Assembly: GCF_023516455.1 (NCBI RefSeq)
Contig: NZ_JAMGBA010000001.1
Span: 992,001 to 1,056,000 of the forward strand
Source: Sphingomonas caseinilytica
Lineage (GTDB): Bacteria > Pseudomonadota > Alphaproteobacteria > Sphingomonadales > Sphingomonadaceae
Length of the DNA stretch: 64,000 bases
Reading direction: 5' to 3'
Part shown: positions 52,603 to 60,686 of the stretch, in pieces
Position numbering within the stretch: position 1 is the stretch's first letter
How the letters are laid out: the number at the start of each line of letters is the position of its first letter
The notes under the pieces: generated by a model
Told to the model about the DNA's origin: nothing
Database searches by the model: none
Seen by the model: only the letters and a program-made list of their open reading frames with translations
Made by a program: the position numbers and the translations under genes

Positions 52603-53229
52603 ATGGAGTCTTTGCCGTTGATCCTCGCGTTCGACACTTCGACCGCCGCCTGCACCGCCGCCCTGCTCGAGCCGGACGGAACCGTCGTCGCTTCGCGTGA
52701 TGAAGTGATCGGCCGCGGCCATGCCGAACGCCTGGTTCCCATGATCAACGAGATGCTGGACGGCCACGTGCCGTCGCGCATCCTGGTCGGCGTCGGGCCG
52801 GGCAGCTTCACCGGGCTTCGCGTCGGAATTGCCGCGGCCCATGGAATGGCCATCGGCTGGAGAGTTCCGCTGGCCGGAATGAACAGCCTCGCTCTGCTCG
52901 CTGCCTCCGCCCCTCCAGGTGAGGGCAAGATCGCGGCGGCACTGTCGGGCGGACATGGCGAATTGTTCGTCCAGTCGTTCGACCGCAAGAAGATGTCGGC
53001 GTCGGGTCCGGTCCAGAACCTGAGCCCTCAAGCGGCAGCGATGAAGGTCGATGCTCCGCTGGTCGTCGGAACCGGCGCAGATGCCCTTGTCGAGGCGCGC
53101 CATTCTGGCGAGGCCTTGGCGATCCTGCCGTCGGCCAGCCGCGCCCTCAATCTTCCCGAGCTGCTTCGAATGCTGGAATGCAAACCGATCTACGCGCGGG
53201 CGCCCGACGCGCGTCCGAAGGCAGCCTGA
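52603..53229 (+). CDS. tsaB: tRNA threonylcarbamoyladenosine modification protein TsaB
   Basis: Partner of TsaD and TsaE in making t6A37 in ANN-decoding tRNAs. The 208-residue protein has the ASKHA-fold start ILAFDTSTAACTAALLE, then HAERLVPMINEML and the family signature VGVGPGSFTGLRVGIAAAHGMAI. Like other TsaB it lacks the metal-binding residues of TsaD. AAGGTTC lies before ATG 52603. The stop overlaps the rimI start by one base (TGATG), a common tsaB-rimI arrangement. Confidence 0.95.
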   Translation: MESLPLILAFDTSTAACTAALLEPDGTVVASRDEVIGRGHAERLVPMINEMLDGHVPSRILVGVGPGSFTGLRVGIAAAHGMAIGWRVPLAGMNSLALLAASAPPGEGKIAAALSGGHGELFVQSFDRKKMSASGPVQNLSPQAAAMKVDAPLVVGTGADALVEARHSGEALAILPSASRALNLPELLRMLECKPIYARAPDARPKAA

Positions 53230-53711
53230 TGGCGACCCGCCGTCAGCTTGAGACCTCGATCCTCCTGCGCAACGGCGAGGTCGATGATCTGGATGCGGTC
53301 ATGGCCATCATGAACAGCGCCTTTTCGCCGAGCTTCGGAGAGGCCTGGACCCGCTCGCAATGCGCCGGGATCATGCCGATGAGCGGCGTCTCGATGACGA
53401 TTGCCGAGGATGACCAAGGACCGGCCGGATTTTCGCTTGTCCGTGCCGTCGAGGACGAGGCCGAACTATTATTGCTGGCGGTTGCTTCCCACGCGCAGCG
53501 CCGCGGGATCGGGCAAGCTTTACTTGACGACTTCATCGACGCTGCGCGCCGCCGAGGCGCCCGAAAGCTTCATCTGGAAGTCCGGGACGGCAACCCCGCG
53601 TTCGGACTCTATTACTCCGCCGGCTTTGTCCCGGCCGGTCGACGCCGCAACTATTACCATGGTCCCGAAGGTCAATCGTTTGACGCGGTCACCTTGATGT
53701 TAGCGGACTGA
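53229..53711 (+). CDS. rimI: Ribosomal-protein-alanine N-acetyltransferase RimI-like (GNAT)
   Basis: A GNAT acetyltransferase of 160 residues. It contains MNSAFSPSFGEAWTRSQCAG, AELLLLAVASHAQRRGIGQALL (acetyl-CoA pyrophosphate loop R-R-G-I-G), and LEVRDGNPAFGLYYSAGFVPAGRRRNYY, the RimI-type acceptor region. It may acetylate the N-terminus of ribosomal protein S18 or other proteins. ATG 53229 overlaps the tsaB stop; the frame upstream to 53178 is inside tsaB and rejected. Confidence 0.9.
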   Translation: MATRRQLETSILLRNGEVDDLDAVMAIMNSAFSPSFGEAWTRSQCAGIMPMSGVSMTIAEDDQGPAGFSLVRAVEDEAELLLLAVASHAQRRGIGQALLDDFIDAARRRGARKLHLEVRDGNPAFGLYYSAGFVPAGRRRNYYHGPEGQSFDAVTLMLAD

Positions 53712-53830
53712 AATAAGCAAAAACCCCGAGAACTTCTCTGCTTGCCGGGCCAATAGAGCGGTAGTAGTGCTTATCTAGTATCGGCGGTCGGGGGGCCGTG
53801 CGGTATTCAATAGTGCTCGGGATACAGACA

Positions 53831-54250
53831 ATGGACAATCAAGGGAACGACGACACGCTGATCACGCTAACCGCTGACATCGTCGCGGCGCATGTCAGCA
53901 ATAATAGTGTGGCGGTAAATGACCTGCCTCAGTTGATTCAGAACGTACACGGCGCCCTGTCAGCGTTGTCGGGTGCGGGCTCGGCAGCCGAAGCCAAGCC
54001 TGAACCCAAGGTTCCAATTCGTTCTTCGATCAAGCCGGACTATATTGTCTGCCTCGAGGACGGCAAACGACTGAAGATGCTGAAGCGGCATCTGATGACA
54101 CACTATCAAATGACCCCCGATCAATATCGCCAGAAATGGGGATTGGCGGCCGACTATCCGATGGTCGCGCCGAATTACGCGGAACAGCGCCGTACGCTGG
54201 CCAAGTCGATCGGGCTGGGCACCAAGCGGCGGAAGACCAAAGGCAAGTAA
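53831..54250 (+). CDS. mucR: MucR/Ros family zinc-finger transcriptional regulator
   Basis: A 139-residue DNA-binding protein of the alphaproteobacterial MucR/Ros family, which regulates exopolysaccharide, motility and cell-cycle genes and can act as a nucleoid-associated protein. The finger reads YIVCLEDGKRLKMLKRHLMT then HY: Cys 74, Asp 77, His 87, His 91. Asp replaces the second cysteine of Ros, a variant known in the family. MTPDQYRQKWGL follows as usual. I start it at ATG 53831 (MDNQGNDDTL). The upstream spacer 53712-53830 is comparatively A/T-rich, fitting autoregulated MucR promoters. Confidence 0.93.
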   Translation: MDNQGNDDTLITLTADIVAAHVSNNSVAVNDLPQLIQNVHGALSALSGAGSAAEAKPEPKVPIRSSIKPDYIVCLEDGKRLKMLKRHLMTHYQMTPDQYRQKWGLAADYPMVAPNYAEQRRTLAKSIGLGTKRRKTKGK

Positions 54251-54259
54251 CCTCTCCCC

Positions 54260-54336
54260 GTCATTGCGAGGAGCGGATGCGACGAAGCAATCCAGTTCTG
54301 AATTTAGCTGGATTGCTTCGCTTCGCTCGCAATGAC
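54260..54336. repeat. Interspersed palindromic element, CATTGCGAGG...CTCGCAATG type
   Basis: A 77-base element between mucR and fur. GTCATTGCGAGGAGCGGATG then GAAGCAATCCAG on the left matches CTGGATTGCTTCGC then TTCGCTCGCAATGAC on the right, forming an almost continuous stem around TTCTGAATTTAG. It begins nine bases after the mucR stop and ends 39 bases before the fur ATG. Confidence 0.88.
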
Positions 54337-54375
54337 GGGCTTCCATTCGGAAGCATGTGACATTACCTCACAACC

Positions 54376-54798
54376 ATGCATCGCCAGATCGACATCGAAC
54401 AATTGTGCGCCGACAAGGGCCTGCGCATCACCGAACAGCGCCGTACCATCGCCAGGGTGCTGGGCGAGAGCGAGGATCATCCGGACGTCGAGACGCTTCA
54501 CGCACGCGCCGCCTCGATCGATCCCAACATCTCGATCGCGACCGTCTATCGCACGGTCCGGCTGTTCGAAGAGGCGGGCATCCTGGAACGCCACGAATTC
54601 GGTGATGGCCGGTCGCGTTACGAAGCCGCCTCCGAAACGCACCATGACCACCTGATCGACGTTGAGACCGGCAACGTCATCGAGTTTGTCGACGAGGAAC
54701 TTGAGCTCCTCCAGAAGCGGATCGCCGAGAAGCTCGGCTTCCGGCTGGTCGACCACCGTATGGAACTTTACGGCGTCGCCATTGACCGCGAGCGCTAA
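54376..54798 (+). CDS. fur: Fur family metalloregulator (Fur/Mur type)
   Basis: A 140-residue winged-helix repressor controlled by Fe2+ or Mn2+. The HTH runs through LRITEQRRTIARVLGESEDHPDVETLHARA to ISIATVYRTVRLFEEAGI. The metal site is HEFGDGRSRYEAASETHHDHLI. Position 94 onward reads LIDVETGNVIEF where E. coli Fur has the LICLDCGKVIEF cysteines, so the structural CxxC zinc site is absent. This is typical of alphaproteobacterial Fur/Mur proteins that respond to Mn2+ or Fe2+. The 3' end overlaps the likely start of the acyltransferase gene. Confidence 0.93.
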   Translation: MHRQIDIEQLCADKGLRITEQRRTIARVLGESEDHPDVETLHARAASIDPNISIATVYRTVRLFEEAGILERHEFGDGRSRYEAASETHHDHLIDVETGNVIEFVDEELELLQKRIAEKLGFRLVDHRMELYGVAIDRER

Positions 54799-55540
54799 GC
54801 GCCGGTCAGCCTTGCTTTATGGCCTGCGCCTTGCGGGCCTCGTCGGACTTTTCTTCCTCTATGTGCCGCCGCATCTGCTGTCGAAGCTGGTGCTGCGGAA
54901 ATCGGGTTGGCCGCCTCGCTTCCTGCGTCATGCGGGCCTGATCGCCGGCGTAAGGCCGCATTTGGAAGGAAGGCCGCTCGAGGCACATACGCTGGTGGTG
55001 GCCAATCATACGAGCTGGCTCGACATATTGATCCTTGGCGGGTGGGCTGGGTCGGCCTTCGTTTCCAAGGCCGAACTAGAACATACGTCATTGCTCGGCT
55101 GGATCGCGGACCAGAACCGCACGCTCTACATCGACCGCGCGGCACGCCGCGATTCACTCGTCCAGGTCCAGCGGATTACCGAAGCGCTGGAGCATCAACA
55201 GCCGCTGACCGTCTTTCCCGAGGGAACCACCGGCAGCGGGCGGCACTTGCTCAAGTTTCGCTCGACCTTGCTGGAGGCGGTCGCCCCGGCTCCGGAGGAT
55301 GTAAAGGTTCGCCCAGTCGCGATCGATTATGGCGACCACGCCGATGTCGTCGGCTGGCACAGCGGCGAGCCGGGAATGGTCAATTTCAAGCGAGTTCTCG
55401 GCAATCGAGGCACCATGGCGGTGACCGTCCGCTTGCTGGAACCGCTCGCGCCCTCCGATGACCGCAAATATCTGGCGAAAAGCGCGCAGCAATCGATTGC
55501 GGCCGCACTATCTTCCTTGGCAGGTCGGGACGGCCTATAG
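54782..55540 (+). CDS. 1-acyl-sn-glycerol-3-phosphate acyltransferase family (PlsC-like)
   Basis: A membrane-bound lysophospholipid acyltransferase of about 252 residues. It has an N-terminal hydrophobic segment ([22 protein letters not shown]), the catalytic box NHTSWLD (His-x4-Asp), [14 protein letters not shown] and the FPEGTT motif that binds the glycerophosphate. No ATG lies near the correct N-terminus. TTG 54782, overlapping the end of fur by 17 bases, is the most likely start (TTG 54812 is another option). The frame upstream of that is a shadow of fur. It ends ten bases before miaB. Confidence 0.85.
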   Translation: MTASAKRRSALLYGLRLAGLVGLFFLYVPPHLLSKLVLRKSGWPPRFLRHAGLIAGVRPHLEGRPLEAHTLVVANHTSWLDILILGGWAGSAFVSKAELEHTSLLGWIADQNRTLYIDRAARRDSLVQVQRITEALEHQQPLTVFPEGTTGSGRHLLKFRSTLLEAVAPAPEDVKVRPVAIDYGDHADVVGWHSGEPGMVNFKRVLGNRGTMAVTVRLLEPLAPSDDRKYLAKSAQQSIAAALSSLAGRDGL

Positions 55541-55550
55541 GCGCCCACAA

Positions 55551-56879
55551 ATGACTGAACTTCCCAAGACTTACCGCGTCAAAAGCTTTGGCTGCCAGAT
55601 GAATGTTTATGACGGCGAGCGCATGTCCGAGCTGCTCGGCGCGCAAGGCATGCGGGCGGCCGCCGACGGCGAGGATGCCGACCTTGTCGTCCTCAACACC
55701 TGCCACATCCGCGAAAAAGCGGCCGAGAAGGCCTATTCGGACGTCGGTCGACTGCGCCGCGAGGATGGCAGCAAGCCGATGGTCGCGCTCGCCGGCTGCG
55801 TTGCCCAGGCCGAGGGGCCGGAAGCCAAGTCGCGGTCGAAGATGATCGACCTTGTCGTCGGACCGCAGGCCTACCACCGCTTGCCGGAGATGATCGCCGA
55901 GGCTGCCGCCGGACAACGTCCGGTCGACACCGACATGCCGGCGATTTCCAAGTTCGGCGCCCTCCCCGCCCGCCGCAAGGTCGGGCCCAGCGCCTTCCTC
56001 ACCGTGCAGGAAGGCTGCGACAAATTCTGCACCTATTGCGTCGTACCCTATACGCGCGGCGCCGAGATCAGCCGCCCCTGGGCCGACATTGTCGCGGAAG
56101 CCCATTCGCTGGTGGACGGCGGGGCGCGCGAAATCACCCTGCTCGGCCAGAACGTCAACGCATGGGACGGCGAAGATGAGAAGGGCCGCGCCGGCGGGCT
56201 GGATTCGCTGATCCGCGCGCTGGCGAAGATCGATGGGCTGGAGCGGATCCGCTACACCACCAGTCATCCAACTGACATGACCGACGGGCTAATTGCCGCC
56301 CATGGCGAGGTCGACAAGCTGATGCCCTATCTGCATCTCCCGGTGCAGTCGGGTTCGGACTCCATCCTCAAGGCAATGAACCGCAGCCATTCGGCCGATT
56401 CCTACCTCCGTACGCTGGAAAAAGTTCGCGCCGCGAGGCCCGACATCGCCATCTCTGGTGACTTTATTGTCGGCTTCCCAGGGGAATCGGATGAAGATTT
56501 CACGGCGACGCTATCCATCGTCGATGCGGTGCGTTACGCTTCGGCATATTCGTTCAAATATAGCGCCCGCCCGGGCACTCCGGCGGCGCTGATGGAAGGA
56601 GCGGTGGCACCAGAGGTGATGGACGAACGACTGCAGCGGCTTCAGGCCCGTCTCGCTGAGCATAGCCTCTCCTTCAACCGCGCCACCATCGGCAAGGACA
56701 CCCGAATCCTGATCGACCGGAAGGGCCGGCTGCCCGGTCAGATGATCGGCAAGTCGCCCTGGCTCCAGTCCGTGTTCGTCGAAACCGACGCCGGGATCGG
56801 CGACATGCTGGACGTCACTGTGACCCATGCGCTTCCGAACAGTCTCGGCGGCGTCCTCCAGACTGCAAAGGCTGCCTGA
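55551..56879 (+). CDS. miaB: tRNA-2-methylthio-N6-dimethylallyladenosine synthase
   Basis: A radical SAM methylthiotransferase that adds the 2-methylthio group to i6A37 of tRNAs. The 442-residue protein has an N-terminal UPF0004 domain ([34 protein letters not shown], holding the auxiliary-cluster cysteines), the radical SAM cluster CDKFCTYC (Cys 156, 160, 163), and a C-terminal TRAM domain. ATG 55551 ([10 protein letters not shown]) is preferred; the frame to 55458 overlaps the acyltransferase. It shares one base with phoH (TGATG). Confidence 0.97.
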   Translation: MTELPKTYRVKSFGCQMNVYDGERMSELLGAQGMRAAADGEDADLVVLNTCHIREKAAEKAYSDVGRLRREDGSKPMVALAGCVAQAEGPEAKSRSKMIDLVVGPQAYHRLPEMIAEAAAGQRPVDTDMPAISKFGALPARRKVGPSAFLTVQEGCDKFCTYCVVPYTRGAEISRPWADIVAEAHSLVDGGAREITLLGQNVNAWDGEDEKGRAGGLDSLIRALAKIDGLERIRYTTSHPTDMTDGLIAAHGEVDKLMPYLHLPVQSGSDSILKAMNRSHSADSYLRTLEKVRAARPDIAISGDFIVGFPGESDEDFTATLSIVDAVRYASAYSFKYSARPGTPAALMEGAVAPEVMDERLQRLQARLAEHSLSFNRATIGKDTRILIDRKGRLPGQMIGKSPWLQSVFVETDAGIGDMLDVTVTHALPNSLGGVLQTAKAA

Positions 56880-57892
56880 TGTCCAAGCGCGAACTGGCAG
56901 CCGCCAACCATGATGTCCGGATCGAAGGCCGCGCCCGGCTCGAACTGGAATTCGAGCAGCCATACCTCCTTGGCCCATTGTTCGGCGACTATGACCGCCA
57001 CCTGATCATGATCGAGGATCGGCTGGGCGTGAATGTCTCCGCGCGCGGCAACAGGGTGATGATCGAAGGCGACCCCGACGCCGCCGCCCGCGCCCGCGAT
57101 GTTCTGGTCGGCCTCTACAATCGGCTGGACCAGGGCCAGGATGTCGATGCCGCCGCGGTCGAGGCCGTGATCGGCATGGCCAACCAGCCGGCGCTGGACG
57201 GAATTATCACCGACGAGGTGGCGTCGCCGCCGACGGTGATGATCCGCACGCGCAAGAAAACCATCGTCCCGCGCTCGACGACCCAGACCCGCTACATGGA
57301 ATGCCTGGCCCGCGACGACATGATCTTCGCGCTTGGTCCCGCCGGCACCGGCAAGACCTATGTCGCGGTTGCCCAGGCCGTGTCGCAGCTCGTTTCGGGC
57401 AGCGTCGACCGGCTGATCCTGTCGCGGCCGGCGGTCGAAGCCGGCGAGCGGCTCGGCTTCCTCCCCGGTGACATGAAAGAAAAGGTCGATCCTTATCTGC
57501 GCCCGCTGTACGACGCGCTCTACGACATGCTTCCGACGGAGCAGGTCGAGCGCCGCATCGCTTCGGGCGAGATCGAGATCGCGCCGATCGCCTTCATGCG
57601 CGGCCGTACCTTGAACGACGCCTTCATCATCCTCGACGAGGCGCAGAACACCACGCCGCAGCAGATGAAGATGTTCCTCACCCGCTTCGGCATGCGGAGC
57701 CGCATGGTGATCTGTGGCGATCCCAACCAGACCGACTTGCCGCCTGGTGTTACCTCGGGCCTCGCAGACGCCGTCGGAAAGCTGGAGGGCATCCCGAAGC
57801 TCTCGATGGTTCGCTTCGGCGCATCCGATGTCGTCCGCCATCCGCTCGTCGGCAAGATCGTCGAAGCCTATGAGGGCCCGGATCGGAAATGA
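56879..57892 (+). CDS. phoH: PhoH family ATPase
   Basis: A cytosolic P-loop ATPase of 337 residues linked to RNA metabolism through its steady association with YbeY. It carries an N-terminal KH-like region, the Walker A motif FALGPAGTGKTYVAVAQAV, LSRPAVEAGERLGFLPGDM, the Walker B segment FIILDEAQNTTPQQMKMFLTR, and GDPNQTDLPPGVTSGL. Full length. ATG shares a base with the miaB stop, and the end overlaps ybeY by four bases (ATGA), so the block miaB-phoH-ybeY-corC is translated as a coupled unit. Confidence 0.96.
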   Translation: MSKRELAAANHDVRIEGRARLELEFEQPYLLGPLFGDYDRHLIMIEDRLGVNVSARGNRVMIEGDPDAAARARDVLVGLYNRLDQGQDVDAAAVEAVIGMANQPALDGIITDEVASPPTVMIRTRKKTIVPRSTTQTRYMECLARDDMIFALGPAGTGKTYVAVAQAVSQLVSGSVDRLILSRPAVEAGERLGFLPGDMKEKVDPYLRPLYDALYDMLPTEQVERRIASGEIEIAPIAFMRGRTLNDAFIILDEAQNTTPQQMKMFLTRFGMRSRMVICGDPNQTDLPPGVTSGLADAVGKLEGIPKLSMVRFGASDVVRHPLVGKIVEAYEGPDRK

Positions 57893-58395
57893 CGCTGGAT
57901 ATAGCCATAGATTCCGACGCGGAGTGGGACAGTAGCAACGACTGGGCGAAACTCGCCCAGTCTGCCGCCGTCGCCGCCATTGCCGAAAGCGCCTTTCCGC
58001 AGCTTGGCTCCGGAGCCCGCAGTGTCGAGCTGTCTGTCCGGCTGACGAGCGATGATGAGGTTCATGCCCTGAATTCCGAATGGCGCGGCAAGGACAAGCC
58101 GACCAATGTCCTTTCCTTCCCAATGGCGGAACCCGAGGATCTCGACGGGCCGAGCGATGCTGGGCCAGAACTGATGCTCGGCGACGTCATTCTTGCGCGT
58201 GGCGTTTGCGCCGCGGAGGCCGCTGAAAAGGGAATCCCGTTGGAAAGCCACGCCGCCCATTTGATGGTGCACGGAACGCTTCATTTGCTTGGCTACGACC
58301 ATATGGACGACGATAGTGCCGCCGACATGGAAGCACGCGAAACCCGCGCCCTTGCCCGGATGGGCATTGCCGACCCTTATGAGGGCGAACGCTGA
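57889..58395 (+). CDS. ybeY: Endoribonuclease / 16S rRNA maturation factor YbeY
   Basis: A zinc-dependent RNase acting in 16S rRNA 3' maturation and ribosome quality control. The 168-residue protein ends with the UPF0054 signature HLMVHGTLHLLGYDH (three zinc-binding His), preceded by RGKDKPTNVLSFPM and LGDVILARGV. The N-terminal region has SVELSVRLTSDDEVHALNSEW as usual. It overlaps phoH by four bases and corC by one. Confidence 0.96.
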   Translation: MTLDIAIDSDAEWDSSNDWAKLAQSAAVAAIAESAFPQLGSGARSVELSVRLTSDDEVHALNSEWRGKDKPTNVLSFPMAEPEDLDGPSDAGPELMLGDVILARGVCAAEAAEKGIPLESHAAHLMVHGTLHLLGYDHMDDDSAADMEARETRALARMGIADPYEGER

Positions 58396-59291
58396 TGGCC
58401 ACGCGCAACGAGGAAGAAGGCGGCAACCGGCTGTGGCGCGGAATGAGGTCCCTGCTGTTCGGCGAGGACCATGAGGCGACGCTCCGCGACCAGATCGAAG
58501 AAGCGATCGACGAAGCCGAGGATGAACCGATCAAGCGCGGCGACCTGTCGCCGACGGAACGGCAGATGCTTCGCAACCTGCTCCACTTCGGCGACCGCAC
58601 CGTCGGCGAGGTGGCGGTAACCCGCGGCGACATCGTCTCCGTGAAGTCGAGCGTCACGTTCGACGAGTTAATCGCGGCATTCGCCGAGGCCGAGCACAGC
58701 CGCCTTCCCGTTACCGGCGACGACCTCGACGAAGTCATCGGCATGATTCACATCAAGGACGTGTTCAAGGCGCAGAAGGACCCGACCAGGCCGCGCACGG
58801 TCGAGGGCCTGCTTCGCACTCCCTTGTTTGTCCCGGAATCCATGGGCGTCCTCGACCTGCTGGCGAGAATGCGCACCGAGCGCATCCATTTGGCCATCGT
58901 CGTCGATGAATTTGGCGGGACCGAAGGGCTGGTCACGATCGAGGACGTCGTCGAAGAAATCGTCGGCGAGATCGAAGACGAGCATGACGAGCAGGCCGTA
59001 GGCATGCTGACGATGCTCGAAGAGGGTTTGTGGGAAGCGGACGCCCGTATCGAACTGGATGAGCTAGCAAAATCCGTCGACCGGAATCTCGCCACCGCCG
59101 ATGACGAGGTCGACACGCTTGGCGGCCTCGTCTTCCTGCTGACGGGTCGGATACCGGCCAAGGGAGAATCGGTGCTCCATTCCTCGGGATGGCGCCTCGA
59201 GGCGGTCGACAGCGATCCGCGCAAGATCGTGCGTGTCCGGCTGCATGCGCCCGAACCGGCGTCGTCCTCGGAACTGCCAACCGGCAAGTAG
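58395..59291 (+). CDS. corC: CBS-domain CorC/HlyC family protein
   Basis: A soluble 298-residue protein of the CorC type: no DUF21 membrane domain, two CBS motifs (VAVTRGDIVSVKSSVTFDELIAAFAE and PLFVPESMGVLDLLARMRTERIHLAIVVDEFGGTEGLVTIEDVVEEIVGEIEDEHD), then a CorC/HlyC C-terminal FAD-like domain (DELAKSVDRNLATADDEVDTLGGLVF). It has a proposed role in Mg2+/Co2+ handling, poorly proven. The link to ybeY and lnt is widely conserved. It starts ATG 58395 with one-base overlap to ybeY. Confidence 0.92.
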   Translation: MATRNEEEGGNRLWRGMRSLLFGEDHEATLRDQIEEAIDEAEDEPIKRGDLSPTERQMLRNLLHFGDRTVGEVAVTRGDIVSVKSSVTFDELIAAFAEAEHSRLPVTGDDLDEVIGMIHIKDVFKAQKDPTRPRTVEGLLRTPLFVPESMGVLDLLARMRTERIHLAIVVDEFGGTEGLVTIEDVVEEIVGEIEDEHDEQAVGMLTMLEEGLWEADARIELDELAKSVDRNLATADDEVDTLGGLVFLLTGRIPAKGESVLHSSGWRLEAVDSDPRKIVRVRLHAPEPASSSELPTGK

Positions 59292-59354
59292 CGCATCCTT
59301 TCGCACCTTCCTCCGTTTGTTCCGGCAGCGGAGGGGCGCCGAAAGGAAAGTTCG

Positions 59355-60677
59355 ATGCGCCTGCTGCCCTGTTCGATTGCCGTTGCCCTTGCGCTGACTG
59401 CCTGTGCCGAAAAGGCGACCAGGGACGTTAGCGAAGTACAAGGCTCCAATCCGCAGCTCGACGAACCGCGCCAGACCGCAATTCCAACCGTCAATGTCGC
59501 CAAGGGGGAAGGCTGGCCAGCGGGAGCGAAGCCGACGCCCGCAGCCGGTCTTGCGGTCAACGAATTCGCCGGCGGCCTGACACATCCGCGCTGGCTGCTG
59601 GCGCTGCCCAACGGCGATGTGCTAGCCGCGGAATCCGACAGCCCCGGAACCGACAAGACCGGCGGCAATGTGAAGGGCTTCGTCCAAAAGCTGCTGATGA
59701 AGAAAGCGGGCTCAAACCATGGCAGTGCCAATCGGATCAGCCTGCTCCGCGACGGTGACGGCGATGGTGTCGCCGAAATCAAGCTGGCGCTCCTTTCCGA
59801 ACTCTACTCCCCGTTCGGAATGGCGTTTGCGAATGGCGAGCTGTTCATTGCCAATGCGGATGGGATCGTCGCCTATCCTTTCCAGCCCGGACAGACGAGC
59901 ATCAGTGTTCGGCCTCGTCATGTTACCGAGCTTCCCTCCGGCTATAACCATCATTGGACCAAGTCGATGGTCGCGTCGCCCGACGGCAAATTCCTTTTCG
60001 TAGGGGTCGGATCGAACAGCAATGTCGGCGAAAACGGGCTGCAGATGGAGAAAGGCCGCGCCGCGATCTGGATGGTTGATGCAAAAAGCGGAGCTTACCG
60101 CATCTTCGCCAGCGGCCTGCGCAATCCGGTCGGCATCGACTGGAATCCTTGGAGCGGCCACCTGTGGACCGTGGTGAACGAGCGTGACGAACTCGGCGAC
60201 AATTTGGTCCCGGACTATCTGACTTCGGTTCGCGATGGCGCCTTCTATGGCTGGCCGTGGAGCTATTACGGCAGTCATGTGGACACGCGCGTCGATCCGC
60301 CGCGCCCCGATATGGTCGCCAAGGCGATCGCTCCGGACTTTGCACTGGGTCCCCATGTCGCACCGCTCGGCATGACCTTTTCCGATGGGCAATCGTTGGG
60401 AGCGCGTTTCGCGCAAGGCGCGTTCGTAGGCGAGCATGGCAGCTGGAACCGCGAGGATCCCAGCGGCTACCAAATCGTCTTCGTGCCCTTCGGCGGCGAT
60501 GGACCGTCGGGCAAGCCGGTCACGATCCTCTCCGGATTCCGCGTCGGCGATGTGGCGCGCGGCCGGCCGGTGGGCGTCCAGATCGCCAGGGATGGAAGCC
60601 TGCTGGTCGCCGATGACGTCGGCGGAAAAATCTGGAGAGTGAGCGCGGCTCTTCCCCAGCGGGTCGCCAGCCGCTAG
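59355..60677 (+). CDS. PQQ-type sugar dehydrogenase-like lipoprotein (sorbosone dehydrogenase family)
   Basis: A 440-residue exported protein with a lipobox LTAC (Cys about 17). The body is a six-bladed propeller like soluble glucose/sorbosone dehydrogenases: AGGLTHPRWLLALPNGDVLAAESDSPG, SPFGMAFANGELFIANADGIV, NHHWTKSMVASPDGKFLFVGVGSNSN, RNPVGIDWNPWSGHLWTVVNERDELGDNLVPDYLTSV, YGWPWSYYG and GEHGSWNREDPSGY. Known relatives oxidise aldoses with PQQ and Ca2+; substrate and cofactor here are inferred. It interrupts the common corC-lnt junction. GGAAAG precedes ATG 59355. Confidence 0.88.
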   Translation: MRLLPCSIAVALALTACAEKATRDVSEVQGSNPQLDEPRQTAIPTVNVAKGEGWPAGAKPTPAAGLAVNEFAGGLTHPRWLLALPNGDVLAAESDSPGTDKTGGNVKGFVQKLLMKKAGSNHGSANRISLLRDGDGDGVAEIKLALLSELYSPFGMAFANGELFIANADGIVAYPFQPGQTSISVRPRHVTELPSGYNHHWTKSMVASPDGKFLFVGVGSNSNVGENGLQMEKGRAAIWMVDAKSGAYRIFASGLRNPVGIDWNPWSGHLWTVVNERDELGDNLVPDYLTSVRDGAFYGWPWSYYGSHVDTRVDPPRPDMVAKAIAPDFALGPHVAPLGMTFSDGQSLGARFAQGAFVGEHGSWNREDPSGYQIVFVPFGGDGPSGKPVTILSGFRVGDVARGRPVGVQIARDGSLLVADDVGGKIWRVSAALPQRVASR

Positions 60678-60686
60678 CCAGCGCTC

